Shown in pieces: positions 38,374 to 48,413 of a stretch of DNA of 64,000 nucleotides. A program made the position numbers and the translations under genes. The DNA lies in the NCBI GenBank assembly GCA_022072125.1, contig JAJVIH010000020.1, positions 1-64,000 on the forward strand, given 5' to 3'. The DNA comes from Myxococcota bacterium (GTDB lineage Bacteria > Myxococcota > JAJVIH01). The notes beneath the pieces were generated by a model. The model did not search any database. It was not told the origin of the DNA and saw only the letters and a list, made by a program, of their open reading frames with translations. Each line of letters begins with the position of its first letter. Position 1 is the first letter of the stretch.

Positions 38374-39483
38374 TCAGTTCCCTCCCCCCAGGCGCAGCAG
38401 ATCGTCCACGATCTCCGCGGCCGCCCCAGGCTTGCCCAGCGACGCCGCCCGGCGCGACATCTCGCGCAGGCGATCCGGATTCGCCCGCAGGCCGCGCAGC
38501 GCCGAAGCCAGCCCCTCCGCGGTCAGATCGGCCTCCCGGAACATGATCGCTCCGCCGGCGGCGGCGATTTCCGCGGCGTTTTTTTCCTGATGGTTGTCGG
38601 CGGCGTACGGGAAGGGCACGAGAATGGCGGGCAACCCCGCCGCCGCCAGTTCGCTGACGGTTCCCGCTCCCGCGCGGCTGATCGCCAGATCGGCCCAGCG
38701 GTAGGCCTCGCTCATGGGATCAATGAAGGCGTCCACGCGAACTCCGGTTCCGTGATCCTTGTAAAGCTGGAGAATCCGGCCATGGTCATTGGCGCCGGTC
38801 TGGTGCCACACGTCGAAGCCTTCGCGCTCATCGCCCAGCACGCGCAGGGTTTCAACCGTGATTTCGTTGAGCCTGCGGGCGCCCTGGCTGCCGCCGGTGA
38901 TCAGCAGCCGCAGCCGTCCGGATGGATCGCGCGCCGTTTTTTCACCCGGCGCCAGGCCCAAGATGGATTTGCGCAACGGCGTGCCGGTGTACAGGGTGCG
39001 GCGCGCCGGAAACGCGGCGGAAACTCCGGGGAAAGCGATGTAGATTCGCCTGACCACGCGCGCAAGCAGGCGGTTCGCCAGTCCGGGCTCCGCGTTGGGC
39101 TCGATGATCGCGGTGATGGCCCCGCGCAGCCAGGCGGCGGCCACCAGCGGCGCGGATGCGTATCCGCCCACGCCCACGACGAATGCGGGCCGCTCCCGCG
39201 AGAGAATGGACCATGCCTGAAGGAACGAGCGCGGCAGGCGCATCAAACTTCTCATCGCTCCGCTGGCCCCCATGCCTTTCAGTCCGCTGGCGTCCACGAA
39301 ATGCAGGGGATAGCCAAGCGGCGGAATCAGCCTGGCCTCAAGCCCGCGCCGCGTGCCGGCGAAGACCACGCGGTTTCCCGGGGCGCGGGCGCAAAATTCC
39401 TCCGCGACAGCGACGCCCGGATACAGGTGGCCGCCCGTTCCGCCGCCCGCGATCATCAGCGTATGTGCGGATTCCCTGTTCAT
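38374..39483 (-). CDS. murG: UDP-GlcNAc transferase MurG
   Basis: 369 residues. This peripheral inner-membrane glycosyltransferase (GT28) adds GlcNAc to lipid I to make lipid II. The first Gly-rich loop [11 protein letters not shown] and the donor-binding block [32 protein letters not shown] are intact. The start at 39483 forms an ATGA overlap with the ftsW stop. A longer frame upstream only runs through ftsW in another frame. Confidence 0.97.
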   Translation of the reverse strand: MNRESAHTLMIAGGGTGGHLYPGVAVAEEFCARAPGNRVVFAGTRRGLEARLIPPLGYPLHFVDASGLKGMGASGAMRSLMRLPRSFLQAWSILSRERPAFVVGVGGYASAPLVAAAWLRGAITAIIEPNAEPGLANRLLARVVRRIYIAFPGVSAAFPARRTLYTGTPLRKSILGLAPGEKTARDPSGRLRLLITGGSQGARRLNEITVETLRVLGDEREGFDVWHQTGANDHGRILQLYKDHGTGVRVDAFIDPMSEAYRWADLAISRAGAGTVSELAAAGLPAILVPFPYAADNHQEKNAAEIAAAGGAIMFREADLTAEGLASALRGLRANPDRLREMSRRAASLGKPGAAAEIVDDLLRLGGGN

Positions 39484-40661
39484 GCGTCCTTCATCATGAT
39501 GAAACGCTTGGCGGCGTGGGCCCGGCGCGCGTGCGGCTCCTCGAAAGGCTGACCGCCCGCGTGGATATTGAACAGGATCCCGATCATGGTCAGGCTGAGC
39601 ACCAGCGATGTGCCGCCGTAACTGATGAACGGCAGGGTCAGGCCCTTTGTAGGCAACAGGGACATCGCCACCGCCATGTTCACCAGCGCCTGCATGCCCA
39701 GCGACAGCGTCACGCCGAAGGCCAGATAACATCCAAACGCCTCGCGCGCGGTCATCGCGATATATACTCCCCGCCACACCAGCACGGCGAACAGGGCGGC
39801 GACAAAGACCACCCCCACAAACCCCAATTCTTCCGCGATCATGGAGAAGATGAAATCGGTATGCGCCGCCGGCAGGTAGAGCAGCTTTTGCGTGCCCGCC
39901 CCAAGACCCTGCCCTGTCCATCCGCCGGAACCCACGGTGATCAGGGATTCCCAGATCTGGTAACCGATATCCTGTTTGTGCTGTTCCGGATTGAGAAAGG
40001 CCAGGATGCGCCGCATGCGATAGGCCTCCAGCGAAACCGCGGCGAAGGCGAAGCCCGCCCCTGCAAGGCCGAGCATCGCCAGGTAGATCATCCGCGCCCC
40101 CGCGATGAACAGCAGCGAGAAGGTGATGAGCAGCAGCGTGGCGGCGGTGCCGAAATCCGGATGCATCATGACGAGGCCGATCATCACGCTCGCCACGAAG
40201 AGCGGCGGCGCGAAGCCGCTCCACCACAGCTTCACCCTATCCTGTTTCTTCGAGAGGATATACGCGAGATAAATGATCAGGCCGAGTTTGGCGAACTCCG
40301 AGGGCTGGAACGACAGCGGCCCCAAAGGCATCCAGCGCGAGGCGCCCCACGCCTTCCGCCCCACGCCCGGAATCACCACGATGAGCAACGAGATCAGAAT
40401 CGCCGCCAAAAGGGGGGCCACCTTATACGCATAGGACTGGTACGGAATGCGCGACGCGGCGTACATGCCGGTCATTCCCACGATCAGGTAAACCGCGTGA
40501 CGGCGGATAAAATAGTCCGTGGAGCCATGTGTTTTCATGGCGATGATGGCGCTGGCCGAATAGATCATGACCGCGCCGATGACCAGCAGCATCAGCACCA
40601 CGCCCAGAAGGATGGGATCATAGCGGCCGCGCATGCTGTGCATGGAAAGGTTGGCGCTCAA
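39480..40661 (-). CDS. ftsW: Septal peptidoglycan polymerase FtsW
   Basis: 393 residues with about ten membrane segments, SEDS-family glycosyltransferase that polymerises lipid II at the septum with FtsI. The catalytic-region GVGRKAWGASRWMPLGPLSFQPSEF and the C-terminal PFISYGGTSLVLSL are characteristic. It starts with TTG inside a TTGA overlap with the murD stop; an ATG seven codons in is an alternative. Confidence 0.96.
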   Translation of the reverse strand: MSANLSMHSMRGRYDPILLGVVLMLLVIGAVMIYSASAIIAMKTHGSTDYFIRRHAVYLIVGMTGMYAASRIPYQSYAYKVAPLLAAILISLLIVVIPGVGRKAWGASRWMPLGPLSFQPSEFAKLGLIIYLAYILSKKQDRVKLWWSGFAPPLFVASVMIGLVMMHPDFGTAATLLLITFSLLFIAGARMIYLAMLGLAGAGFAFAAVSLEAYRMRRILAFLNPEQHKQDIGYQIWESLITVGSGGWTGQGLGAGTQKLLYLPAAHTDFIFSMIAEELGFVGVVFVAALFAVLVWRGVYIAMTAREAFGCYLAFGVTLSLGMQALVNMAVAMSLLPTKGLTLPFISYGGTSLVLSLTMIGILFNIHAGGQPFEEPHARRAHAAKRFIMMKDA

Positions 40662-42025
40662 GTCCGTTCCCTTTCTCTCACCAGCGCGCGGAAGCTCTCG
40701 CCGCGGTGTTCGTAATTCCTGAACTGATCGAAACTTGCGCAGGCGGGCGACAGCAGCGCGACATCGCCTTCCCGGGCGTCGGCGAGAATCCGCCCGAAAG
40801 CGGTTTCCAGATCGCCCGGCCGGACGTATTTCACCCGGCCATCCAGCGCCTTGGCCATGTTGTCCGCCGCTTCTCCAATCAGGTAAACGCCGCGCACCGG
40901 CCGCTTCTCCAGAGCGGCGGCCAGATCATCGTATTTTTCACCTTTTTCGCGTCCGCCCAGAATCAGCAGCAATGGCTCCCGGAAGCTGTTCACGGCGATC
41001 AGCGCCGAAGCCACGTTGGTCGCCTTCGAGTCGTTGTAAAAGCGGACGCCGTTGATCTCTCCCACCAGTTCGATGCGGTGGGGCAGTCCGGGAAATTCCA
41101 GGATGGCCTTCTGCACATCGCGCACGCCGACGCCCATCAGCCGGGCCGCCGCGACGGCGATCATCATGTTCTCCCGGTTATGCAGCCCGGGAAGGCGCGG
41201 ATTGTCCGCGTTATAGGCCTCCACGCTGTCGCCATGCCTGAAGATGATGGTGGAAAGCGACGGCAGGGAGAGCCCCTCGCTGACCTCATCGGTGCGCGAG
41301 GAAAACGGAACCGGCCGGCCGGGAGATCCGGCGACGATCTTCCTGCACCAGTCGAGTTGGTCGTTGAAAATCACCCAGCCGCTTTCCTTCTGGACCGAAA
41401 ACAGCCTGGACTTGGCGGCGGCGTAATCATTGAGGCTCTTGTACCGGTCGAGGTGATCGGGAGCGAAATTGGTGATCGCCGCGATATCGAACGCGGTCTG
41501 CTCCAGGGTTTCGGACTGGAAGCTGGAAACCTCGACCACAAACACATCGTAATCATCCTGGCGATCCACTCCGTCGCAGAGCGGCACGCCGAGATTGCCG
41601 CCAACAAACACGCGCTTTCCACCCGCCGCGATCACGGCGCCCGTCATCGCGGTGGATGTGCTTTTCCCGTTGGTGCCGGTGATTGCAATCGCGGGCTTGG
41701 CGAGGAAACGCCCGGCGAGCTCCACTTCGCCCAGCACGGGAACGCCCTTCTCCCGCGCGCGCTGCAACCCTTCGATGGCCGGGGGCACGCCGGGGCTGAG
41801 CACGACAAAATCCCGGCGGATGAAATCCACGCCGTCCTGCTGGCCGGGAAGCCATTCCACGCCGGCGGAAGCCATCTCCCCCTGTTGCTCTTCCGTCAAT
41901 GCGCGGGGGTTGATATCGGCGAGATATACGCGCGCGCCGCGCTTCGCGAGGAATTTCGCGGCGGAGCGGCCCGACTTGCCCGCCCCCACCACGAGGATAT
42001 TTGCGCCGGAGACCTGCACGTTCAC
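40658..42025 (-). CDS. murD: UDP-N-acetylmuramoylalanine--D-glutamate ligase MurD
   Basis: 455-residue Mur ligase adding D-glutamate. The N-terminal Rossmann segment NILVVGAGKSGRSAAKFL, the ATP loop ITGTNGKSTSTAM and YNDSKATNVASALIAV identify it. The start is GTG at 42025, inside a GTGA overlap with the mraY stop; the frame is open further upstream but that part overlaps mraY in another frame and lacks homology. Confidence 0.96.
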   Translation of the reverse strand: MNVQVSGANILVVGAGKSGRSAAKFLAKRGARVYLADINPRALTEEQQGEMASAGVEWLPGQQDGVDFIRRDFVVLSPGVPPAIEGLQRAREKGVPVLGEVELAGRFLAKPAIAITGTNGKSTSTAMTGAVIAAGGKRVFVGGNLGVPLCDGVDRQDDYDVFVVEVSSFQSETLEQTAFDIAAITNFAPDHLDRYKSLNDYAAAKSRLFSVQKESGWVIFNDQLDWCRKIVAGSPGRPVPFSSRTDEVSEGLSLPSLSTIIFRHGDSVEAYNADNPRLPGLHNRENMMIAVAAARLMGVGVRDVQKAILEFPGLPHRIELVGEINGVRFYNDSKATNVASALIAVNSFREPLLLILGGREKGEKYDDLAAALEKRPVRGVYLIGEAADNMAKALDGRVKYVRPGDLETAFGRILADAREGDVALLSPACASFDQFRNYEHRGESFRALVRERERT

Positions 42026-43122
42026 CTCAGCTTGAGCGTCGCCAGCGAAATCACCGCCAGGAACGCGCTGACAATCCAGAAGCGGACGATCACCTTGTTC
42101 TCGTGCCAGCCCAGCTTCTCGAAATGATGATGGATGGGCGCCATGCGGAACAACCGCTTGCCGCCCGTGTGTTTGAACCAGGCGACCTGCGCCATGACCG
42201 ACAGCGCCTCCATCAGAAAGACGCCATGCAGCAACGCGGAGAGAAGTTCGTTCTTGGTCAGGATCGCCAGCGTTCCCAGCGCGCCGCCCAGAGAAAGACT
42301 GCCGACATCGCCCATGAACAACTGCGCGGGATGGGCGTTGTACCACAGAAATCCCACGCCCGCGCCCATCAACGCGCCACACAACACGCCAAGTTCCTGC
42401 AGGCCGGGCAGAAACTCGATGTTGAGATATCTGGCCACGTTGAACCCGCCGATGATCGCGCCGGACGCATAGGCGAGTATCAAAAAGGTTCCAGCGGAGA
42501 TGGTCACCGGCACAATCGCCAGGCCATCCAGTCCGTCGGTCAGGTTCACGGCGTTGGCGGTGCCGGCGATCACCAGCATGGCGAAAGGCACATAAAACCA
42601 CCCCAGATCAAGCTGGAAAATTTCGGGCTTGATGAACGGCAGGCCGACGCGGGTGTCAAAGGGCGTGAACTGGATCAACAACGCAACCACAAGTCCCGAG
42701 ACCGCAAATTCACCGGCGAGACGGGCCTTGCCGCTGATTCCGCCGGAACTGCGATCCTTGATCTTCCTGAAATCGTCGAGAAAACCGATGAACCCATAAC
42801 TGCCGGTGACCGCCAGCGCGGCCCACAGAAAATGGTTGGTCCAGTCGGCCATGAAGGCGAGCGCGAAGGCGACCGCGCACAGAATCAGAATCCCGCCCAT
42901 CGTCGGCGTGCCGGATTTTTTCTGGTGCGTTTCCGGGCCGTCGCCGCGGATGGGCTGGCCAAACTTGACCTTGTGCAGCCACGAGATGAAGCGCGGCCCA
43001 AACATCACCGCGAAGAGAAACGCCAACAGAAAGGCTCCGCCCGAGCGGAAGAGGGGAAAACGGAACACGCGCAGCACGGTTTCCGCGTGGGGGTCCAGCC
43101 ACTGGAAGAGATGGAACAGCAT
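42022..43122 (-). CDS. mraY: Phospho-MurNAc-pentapeptide translocase MraY
   Basis: 366 residues, ten membrane helices. It transfers phospho-MurNAc-pentapeptide to undecaprenyl phosphate, making lipid I. The active-site motifs NLTDGLDGLAIVP and MGDVGSLSLGG, and the C-terminal PIHHHFEKLGW histidines, are all present. Overlaps the murF stop by one base (TGATG). Confidence 0.98.
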   Translation of the reverse strand: MLFHLFQWLDPHAETVLRVFRFPLFRSGGAFLLAFLFAVMFGPRFISWLHKVKFGQPIRGDGPETHQKKSGTPTMGGILILCAVAFALAFMADWTNHFLWAALAVTGSYGFIGFLDDFRKIKDRSSGGISGKARLAGEFAVSGLVVALLIQFTPFDTRVGLPFIKPEIFQLDLGWFYVPFAMLVIAGTANAVNLTDGLDGLAIVPVTISAGTFLILAYASGAIIGGFNVARYLNIEFLPGLQELGVLCGALMGAGVGFLWYNAHPAQLFMGDVGSLSLGGALGTLAILTKNELLSALLHGVFLMEALSVMAQVAWFKHTGGKRLFRMAPIHHHFEKLGWHENKVIVRFWIVSAFLAVISLATLKLR

Positions 43123-44561
43123 CAGCCTTCTCCTCCGGAGTTGCGCATGGCTTCCAGGATTCGCTCCATCGCCATGCCGCGGGATCCCTTGATGAGAACG
43201 ATATCCCCGGGTTCGACAAGCCCGCGAAGATAATCGGCCGTCTTCCGGGGATCGTCGAAAAGCATGATCACATGCGGCGACATGCCGGAACGCTCCGCCT
43301 CTTCCGCCAGCCAGCGCGCATGGGGACCAAACGCCACCAGGCGCGTCACTCCGGATGAAGCGACATACCGGCCCATCGCGCGGTGAAGCTCCTCCGACTG
43401 CTCCCCCAGTTCCTTCATGTCTCCCAGCACGGCGATGGCCTGACCGGCGCCGCGCAACTGCAGCATCGCGTCAATACCGGCCTTCATGGACGCGGGGTTG
43501 GCGTTGTAGCAGTCGTTGATGATGACGGCGCCCGCAAACTCCTCAAGCTGCATGCGTTTGCTGATCGGGCGCGCGGCTTCAAGCCCTTTCAGGATATGTT
43601 CGACAGGGGCGCCGGCGGCCAGGGCGGCGGCGGCGGCGGCGGCGGCGTTCATGGCGTTGTGCCTGCCTGGGAACCAGATGACCGGAGCGATGGTTTCACC
43701 GCCGATCCGCAGGGTAACCTGCTGACGCCCCGATCCGGGAGCGGCGGATTCACACAACGCCACGTCGCAGCCCGGATCGCTTCCAAAGGTCACCGTTCGC
43801 AAGGCGTTCCTGGGCAGCTTGCGGACATGCGGATCATCCATGTTGACAACACAGATGGACGCGGGCCGCACGCCGGCGAACAATTCGCCTTTCGCCCGGG
43901 CGACGCCCTCCAGCGTTCCGCCCACGCCTTCCAGATGCGCGGGCCCCACGTTGGTGATCAGCGCCACATCGGGATCGCTGATCTGCGTCATGCGTTCGAT
44001 TTCATGAAAATGGCTCATGCCCATCTCCACCACCACCAGCTTTTCCCTTCCGGTCAGGCGGAAGATCGTGTGCGGAACGCCGATCAGGTTGTTGAGGTTG
44101 CCCATCGTGGAGAGCCAGCTTCCCTCGCCAAACAGTTCTTCCATCCACAACGCGGCCACGCCCGCGATCATCTCCTTGGTGCTGGTTTTGCCATTGGAGC
44201 CTGTCAGCCCAATCACACACGGACGGCATCTTGCGCGATGAACACGGGCGAGTTCGCCAAGCGCATGCAAGGCGTCCTCCACCGGATAGACCAGCGCCGG
44301 AACGCCGGCGGAACGCAGCGCCATTTCCACCGTCACCGCGCGGCCCCGCTCAACCACCAGGGCGGAAGCGCCCTTGCGCGCCGCTTCCACGGCGAAGTCG
44401 TGCGCGTCGAATTGCTCCCCCTTGAGGGCGAACCACAGATCGCCCTCGCCCACGGTCCGCGAATCGGTGCTGACGCCGGCGAATACGCGGTCCCGGTATT
44501 TTCCCGGATCGAGGCCCAATACCTGCGCCACGTCATCAGCCGTGAAGGGACGAACCGTCAT
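43122..44561 (-). CDS. murF: UDP-MurNAc-tripeptide--D-Ala-D-Ala ligase MurF
   Basis: 479 residues. It adds the D-Ala-D-Ala made by Ddl to the muramyl tripeptide. ATP loop GLTGSNGKTSTKEMI; DCYNANPASMKAGIDAM is the family signature. The start at 44561 lies in an ATGA overlap with murE; upstream frame is a continuation through murE and is not used. Confidence 0.96.
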   Translation of the reverse strand: MTVRPFTADDVAQVLGLDPGKYRDRVFAGVSTDSRTVGEGDLWFALKGEQFDAHDFAVEAARKGASALVVERGRAVTVEMALRSAGVPALVYPVEDALHALGELARVHRARCRPCVIGLTGSNGKTSTKEMIAGVAALWMEELFGEGSWLSTMGNLNNLIGVPHTIFRLTGREKLVVVEMGMSHFHEIERMTQISDPDVALITNVGPAHLEGVGGTLEGVARAKGELFAGVRPASICVVNMDDPHVRKLPRNALRTVTFGSDPGCDVALCESAAPGSGRQQVTLRIGGETIAPVIWFPGRHNAMNAAAAAAAALAAGAPVEHILKGLEAARPISKRMQLEEFAGAVIINDCYNANPASMKAGIDAMLQLRGAGQAIAVLGDMKELGEQSEELHRAMGRYVASSGVTRLVAFGPHARWLAEEAERSGMSPHVIMLFDDPRKTADYLRGLVEPGDIVLIKGSRGMAMERILEAMRNSGGEG

Positions 44562-46087
44562 CGCGTCTCTCCGGATTTGAGGGAAAACGCCCGCGCCGCT
44601 TCTTCCCGATCGTCGAAATGATGCTTCTCCATTCCGGTGATCTGGTAATCCTCGTGCCCCTTGCCGGCGACAAGCACGGTGTCGCCCGCCCGCGCGCAAC
44701 GGATCGCCATGCTGATCGCCGCCCGGCGATCGGGCTCCACCGCGTATGCTTTTGACGGCCAGGACCCGGCATCCACGCTGGCGGCGGGAACGCCTCCAGC
44801 CGCGGACGCGCCCTGTTCAATGGCGTTCGTGATGGCGAGCGGGTCCTCGGTGCGGGGGTTGTCGCTGGTGATGATGGCGAGATCGGACCACTCCACCGCG
44901 ATGCGTCCCATCACCGGGCGTTTGCCTGGATCGCGATCCCCGCCGCAACCAAATACAGTGATCAACCGTCCGGCGGTGACCGCCCGCAAGGCGCGGCAGA
45001 CATTTTCCAAGGCGTCGGGCGTATGGGCGTAATCCACCAGGCAGGCCACGCCAAAGGGATTGTCCACCGGCTCCAGGCGGCCCGGCGCGCCGCGGAACTC
45101 TTCCAGGGAGGTCAACGCCGTTTCCGGGGAGATTCCCAGATCCAGAGCCGCGCCCAGGGCGCCGAGCATATTTTGCACATTGTATTTTCCGGCGATGCGC
45201 AAGCGCACATCGAAGACGCCCCATGGCGTTTGCACGCGGCACCGCGTTCCCGAAGCCGTCGCGTCGAGGACGCTGGCGAACAGATCGGCGCGCGGGTTTT
45301 CCAGGCTGTACGCCAGCTTGCGCGCCCCACAGGCGGCGGCGATGCGGCGCCCCGCGGCGTCATCGGCGTTGATCACCGCGATGGCGTCCGCCGCCAAACA
45401 TTCCAGAAACAGGCGCGCCTTGGCGGCTTCGTAGGCCTCCATGGTTTTGTGGTAATCGAGGTGATCGCGGGTGAGATTGGTGAAGATCGCGCTGCGGAAT
45501 TTCATCATCCCGGTGCGGTGCTGGTGAAGCGCGTGAGATGAAACCTCCATCACCACATCGCCGCATCCGGCCGCCAGCATGTCCGCCAGAATCTGCTGCA
45601 GCAATAATGCGTCCGGCGTGGTGTACGGCGCGGGGATGCGCCGCGATCCATAACGGTAGACCACCGTGCCAATCAGGCCGGTGACGCGGCCATTGTTGCG
45701 GAGGATGTCTTCCAGCATCATGACGGTGGTGGTTTTTCCATTGGTTCCCGTCACGCCATGCATCAACATCTTCGCGGCGGGATCGCCGTACAGCGCCGAG
45801 GCGATCACCGCCGCGGCCAGGCGGCTGTCCGGAACCCGCAACATCACGGCGCCGTCAACCGGATCCGCGGGCGGCCTCTCCACGACCAGAAGCCGGGCTC
45901 CGCGCGCGGCCGCATCTTTCAGGAAGAGATGGCCATCCGTTTTCTCCCCATGAACCGCGATAAACACGTAATCCGGTCTGACCTGGCGCGAATCCATGGC
46001 GGCGCCGGTGATGAGCAACTCCGCCTGGCCTTCCGGGCAGGGAACGCCAAGAAGCGCGGTCAACCGCTGGAGGAACATCGCGTTCAT
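44558..46087 (-). CDS. murE: UDP-MurNAc-dipeptide--meso-diaminopimelate ligase MurE
   Basis: 509 residues. ATP loop GVTGTNGKTTTVMML. The specificity loop reads TSDNPRTEDP; the DNPR motif marks enzymes that add meso-diaminopimelate rather than lysine, so the peptidoglycan is of the Gram-negative type. Its start overlaps the ftsI stop by four bases. Confidence 0.97.
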   Translation of the reverse strand: MNAMFLQRLTALLGVPCPEGQAELLITGAAMDSRQVRPDYVFIAVHGEKTDGHLFLKDAAARGARLLVVERPPADPVDGAVMLRVPDSRLAAAVIASALYGDPAAKMLMHGVTGTNGKTTTVMMLEDILRNNGRVTGLIGTVVYRYGSRRIPAPYTTPDALLLQQILADMLAAGCGDVVMEVSSHALHQHRTGMMKFRSAIFTNLTRDHLDYHKTMEAYEAAKARLFLECLAADAIAVINADDAAGRRIAAACGARKLAYSLENPRADLFASVLDATASGTRCRVQTPWGVFDVRLRIAGKYNVQNMLGALGAALDLGISPETALTSLEEFRGAPGRLEPVDNPFGVACLVDYAHTPDALENVCRALRAVTAGRLITVFGCGGDRDPGKRPVMGRIAVEWSDLAIITSDNPRTEDPLAITNAIEQGASAAGGVPAASVDAGSWPSKAYAVEPDRRAAISMAIRCARAGDTVLVAGKGHEDYQITGMEKHHFDDREEAARAFSLKSGETR

Positions 46088-48075
46088 GGCTCCTCCCGCG
46101 CGTGGACGCCGGATGTGAAAAATACGCGGACTTCACGGTTGGCCGGAAGGGGATTTCCCGCGGGAGGATCCTGCTGCTCCGCAATGCCGCTGCCTGCCGG
46201 AGCGACGCGGAGCCCGGCGTCCCGCGCCTGATTCATCGCTTCAATCATGGAGAGCCCGCGCAACTCCGGAACCTTTCCCGAGCCGGGCGCCGCCGGACGC
46301 TGTTCCTCCCGCGCGGGATCATTCACCGGTGGCAAAACCGCCGCCACGCCGCTGGCGCTCACGGGCGTTACTCCCAGGTATTTCAACGATCTGGCGGCGA
46401 TGCGGGAAAACACCGGCGCCGCCACCTGCGAGCCGTACCTGTCCCCTTTGGGCTCATCCACAATCACCAGGATCGTGATACGGGGTTTTTCCAGCGGAAT
46501 GAACCCGGCGTAGGAAGCAATGCGAAGGTGATCCGGATACTCGCCCTTCTCGGCTTTCTGGGCGGTTCCGGTTTTGCCGGCGGACTTGAACCCCTCGACA
46601 TTGGCGGACTTGCCCGTGCCTTGCGGCCCGGTGACCGCATGCATCAGCCGTTTCATGATGCTGGCGGCGGAGGCGGAAACAATCTCTCGCCCTTCTTCCA
46701 GCGGAAATTCCCTGATGGAGGAATCACCGGGTTCGCGCATCCCGCGAACCAGGCGGGGACGGCGCTGAACACCCCCATTGGCGATGGCGGAAACGCCGGA
46801 GGTCAGTTGCAGCGGCGTCACCGAGATTCCCTGGCCAAAGGATACGTTGGCGGTCACTACCTGTCCCCATTGCTCCGCCGGTTGCAACAGACCCTTTGAG
46901 TCAGCAGGATGATCCACGCCGGTGCGCGCGCCAAAACCAAACCGGAGGAAATACTGGCGCAATGTCTCGCCCCCCAGACGCAGGCCGATTTTCGCGGAGC
47001 AGATGTTGCTGGACTGCGCCAGAATCTGCTCGATCGAACTCAATCCCAGACGGTGATCATCCTTGATGACCTTGCCCCCAACCGTCCAGCGGCCATTTTC
47101 GCAATCCAGCCTTTCATCGGGCTGGAGCACGCGATGGTCCAGCGCGGCCGCCAGGGTGAACACTTTCATGGTGCTGCCGGGCTCATAGGCGCCGTTGAAC
47201 GCGAAGGGGTAGCGCTCCAGCACGGAGGCGGTCTGGAAATTTTCCGGCTCGTACGCGGGCCACGATGCGATGGCGAGAATGTCGCCGGTGGCGGGATCCT
47301 GCACCACCGCCGCCGTGCGGAGCGCGTGGCTTTTTTCATGCGCCGCCCGGATTTCCTGCTCGACGATAAGCTGAATGGTGCGATCAATCGTCAGCCAGAG
47401 GTCCGCTCCCCGCGATCCCACCAGTTCGCGCTCATCAGCGAACAGATTGAGCCCCCGGGCGTCGCGCACGCGGGTGACGTTCAGTTTCCGGCCGTTCAAC
47501 ACGTCGTTGAAATGCTCCTCCACTCCTTCAATGCCCTTGTCCAGCCCCATCATGCCCAGCGCGTGAATCGCCAGGGAGCCGTTGGGGTATTGCCGCTCGG
47601 ACTCCTTCACGAAACCAACGCCGGCAAGCTGGAGATCACGCACCTTGCGTGCTGTCTCGTCATCCACCTTGCGCGCCAGCCACTGGAATGACGACTGTGC
47701 GTGGATTCGTTTGCGAACCTGATCCACCGGCATGCCGAGGGCCAGAGCCAACTGACCGGCCACCTGTTCGCGCAAGTCTTCCCGGGACGGCGGACGCGGC
47801 CCGTACATTATCCGGATATCGCCTGGCATGAGATAGATGGAGGATTTTTCCACGCTGACGGCCAGCGGAGCGCCATTGCGATCAAAGATTTCCCCGCGCC
47901 GCGCGGGAATCTCGACGGAAACCTCTGTCTGGCTGTTCGCGAGGCGGGCGTACTTCTCCCCCTGAAGGATCATCAGATCGTACGCCCGTCCCAGCACCAA
48001 CAGAAAAAACACGGCCATCAGGCACGCCATGGCGGCCATGCGAACATGAACCTGATGTCCGGCTTTTCCCGTCAT
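46084..48075 (-). CDS. ftsI: Septal transpeptidase FtsI (PBP3) with C-terminal PASTA domain
   Basis: 663 residues. Membrane helix at about 13-29, PBP dimerisation domain (PARRGEIFDRNGAPLAVS), then the transpeptidase domain with SxxK in YEPGSTMKVF, SxN in QSSNICSAK and KTG in SAGKTGTAQK. It cross-links septal peptidoglycan. After the catalytic domain a Pro-rich linker leads to one PASTA domain in the last 65 residues (VPELRGLSMIEAMNQARDAGL). E. coli PBP3 lacks PASTA; Bacillus SpoVD and several delta-lineage FtsI proteins carry it. Confidence 0.96.
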   Translation of the reverse strand: MTGKAGHQVHVRMAAMACLMAVFFLLVLGRAYDLMILQGEKYARLANSQTEVSVEIPARRGEIFDRNGAPLAVSVEKSSIYLMPGDIRIMYGPRPPSREDLREQVAGQLALALGMPVDQVRKRIHAQSSFQWLARKVDDETARKVRDLQLAGVGFVKESERQYPNGSLAIHALGMMGLDKGIEGVEEHFNDVLNGRKLNVTRVRDARGLNLFADERELVGSRGADLWLTIDRTIQLIVEQEIRAAHEKSHALRTAAVVQDPATGDILAIASWPAYEPENFQTASVLERYPFAFNGAYEPGSTMKVFTLAAALDHRVLQPDERLDCENGRWTVGGKVIKDDHRLGLSSIEQILAQSSNICSAKIGLRLGGETLRQYFLRFGFGARTGVDHPADSKGLLQPAEQWGQVVTANVSFGQGISVTPLQLTSGVSAIANGGVQRRPRLVRGMREPGDSSIREFPLEEGREIVSASAASIMKRLMHAVTGPQGTGKSANVEGFKSAGKTGTAQKAEKGEYPDHLRIASYAGFIPLEKPRITILVIVDEPKGDRYGSQVAAPVFSRIAARSLKYLGVTPVSASGVAAVLPPVNDPAREEQRPAAPGSGKVPELRGLSMIEAMNQARDAGLRVAPAGSGIAEQQDPPAGNPLPANREVRVFFTSGVHAREEP

Positions 48076-48078
48076 CCT

Positions 48079-48408
48079 TCAATCCAGCCAAATCACCTTT
48101 TCGGCTTGTCCCATGCCCAGGCGCTTGGCGGCCTTTTCCACCTCGCTCAAATCGGTGAGCGCATGAAATTCCGCGCGCAGTGTGCGGTTGTGATCGAGAA
48201 GCTGTTCCTGTTCGCGCACTCCCCGGCTGATTTCGTACCCGGTCTCCAGGATTTTCACCTGCACGTAGACATGGTGGAGCAGCGCCGCCAGTATGGCTCC
48301 GGACATGAGCAGGGCTACCGGCAAAATGCGCGGCTGGGTCAGGCGCCATTCCACCACGCGGGTCTGGCGAATCGGCTCCAGGAGTTTGTCCGCGATTGAA
48401 TCCACCAT
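48079..48408 (-). CDS. ftsL: Cell division protein FtsL
   Basis: 109 residues from the ATG at 48408. One membrane helix (about 29-47) is followed by a coiled-coil stretch with heptads (LETGYEISRGVREQEQLLDH, then RTLRAEFHALTD) and a C-terminal LGMGQAEKVIWLD, the usual FtsL layout. It bridges FtsB/FtsQ and FtsW/FtsI. Position between rsmH (5-base gap) and ftsI (3-base gap) supports the call; sequence similarity in this family is always low. A longer frame would run into rsmH. Confidence 0.88.
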   Translation of the reverse strand: MVDSIADKLLEPIRQTRVVEWRLTQPRILPVALLMSGAILAALLHHVYVQVKILETGYEISRGVREQEQLLDHNRTLRAEFHALTDLSEVEKAAKRLGMGQAEKVIWLD

Positions 48409-48413
48409 GACGA

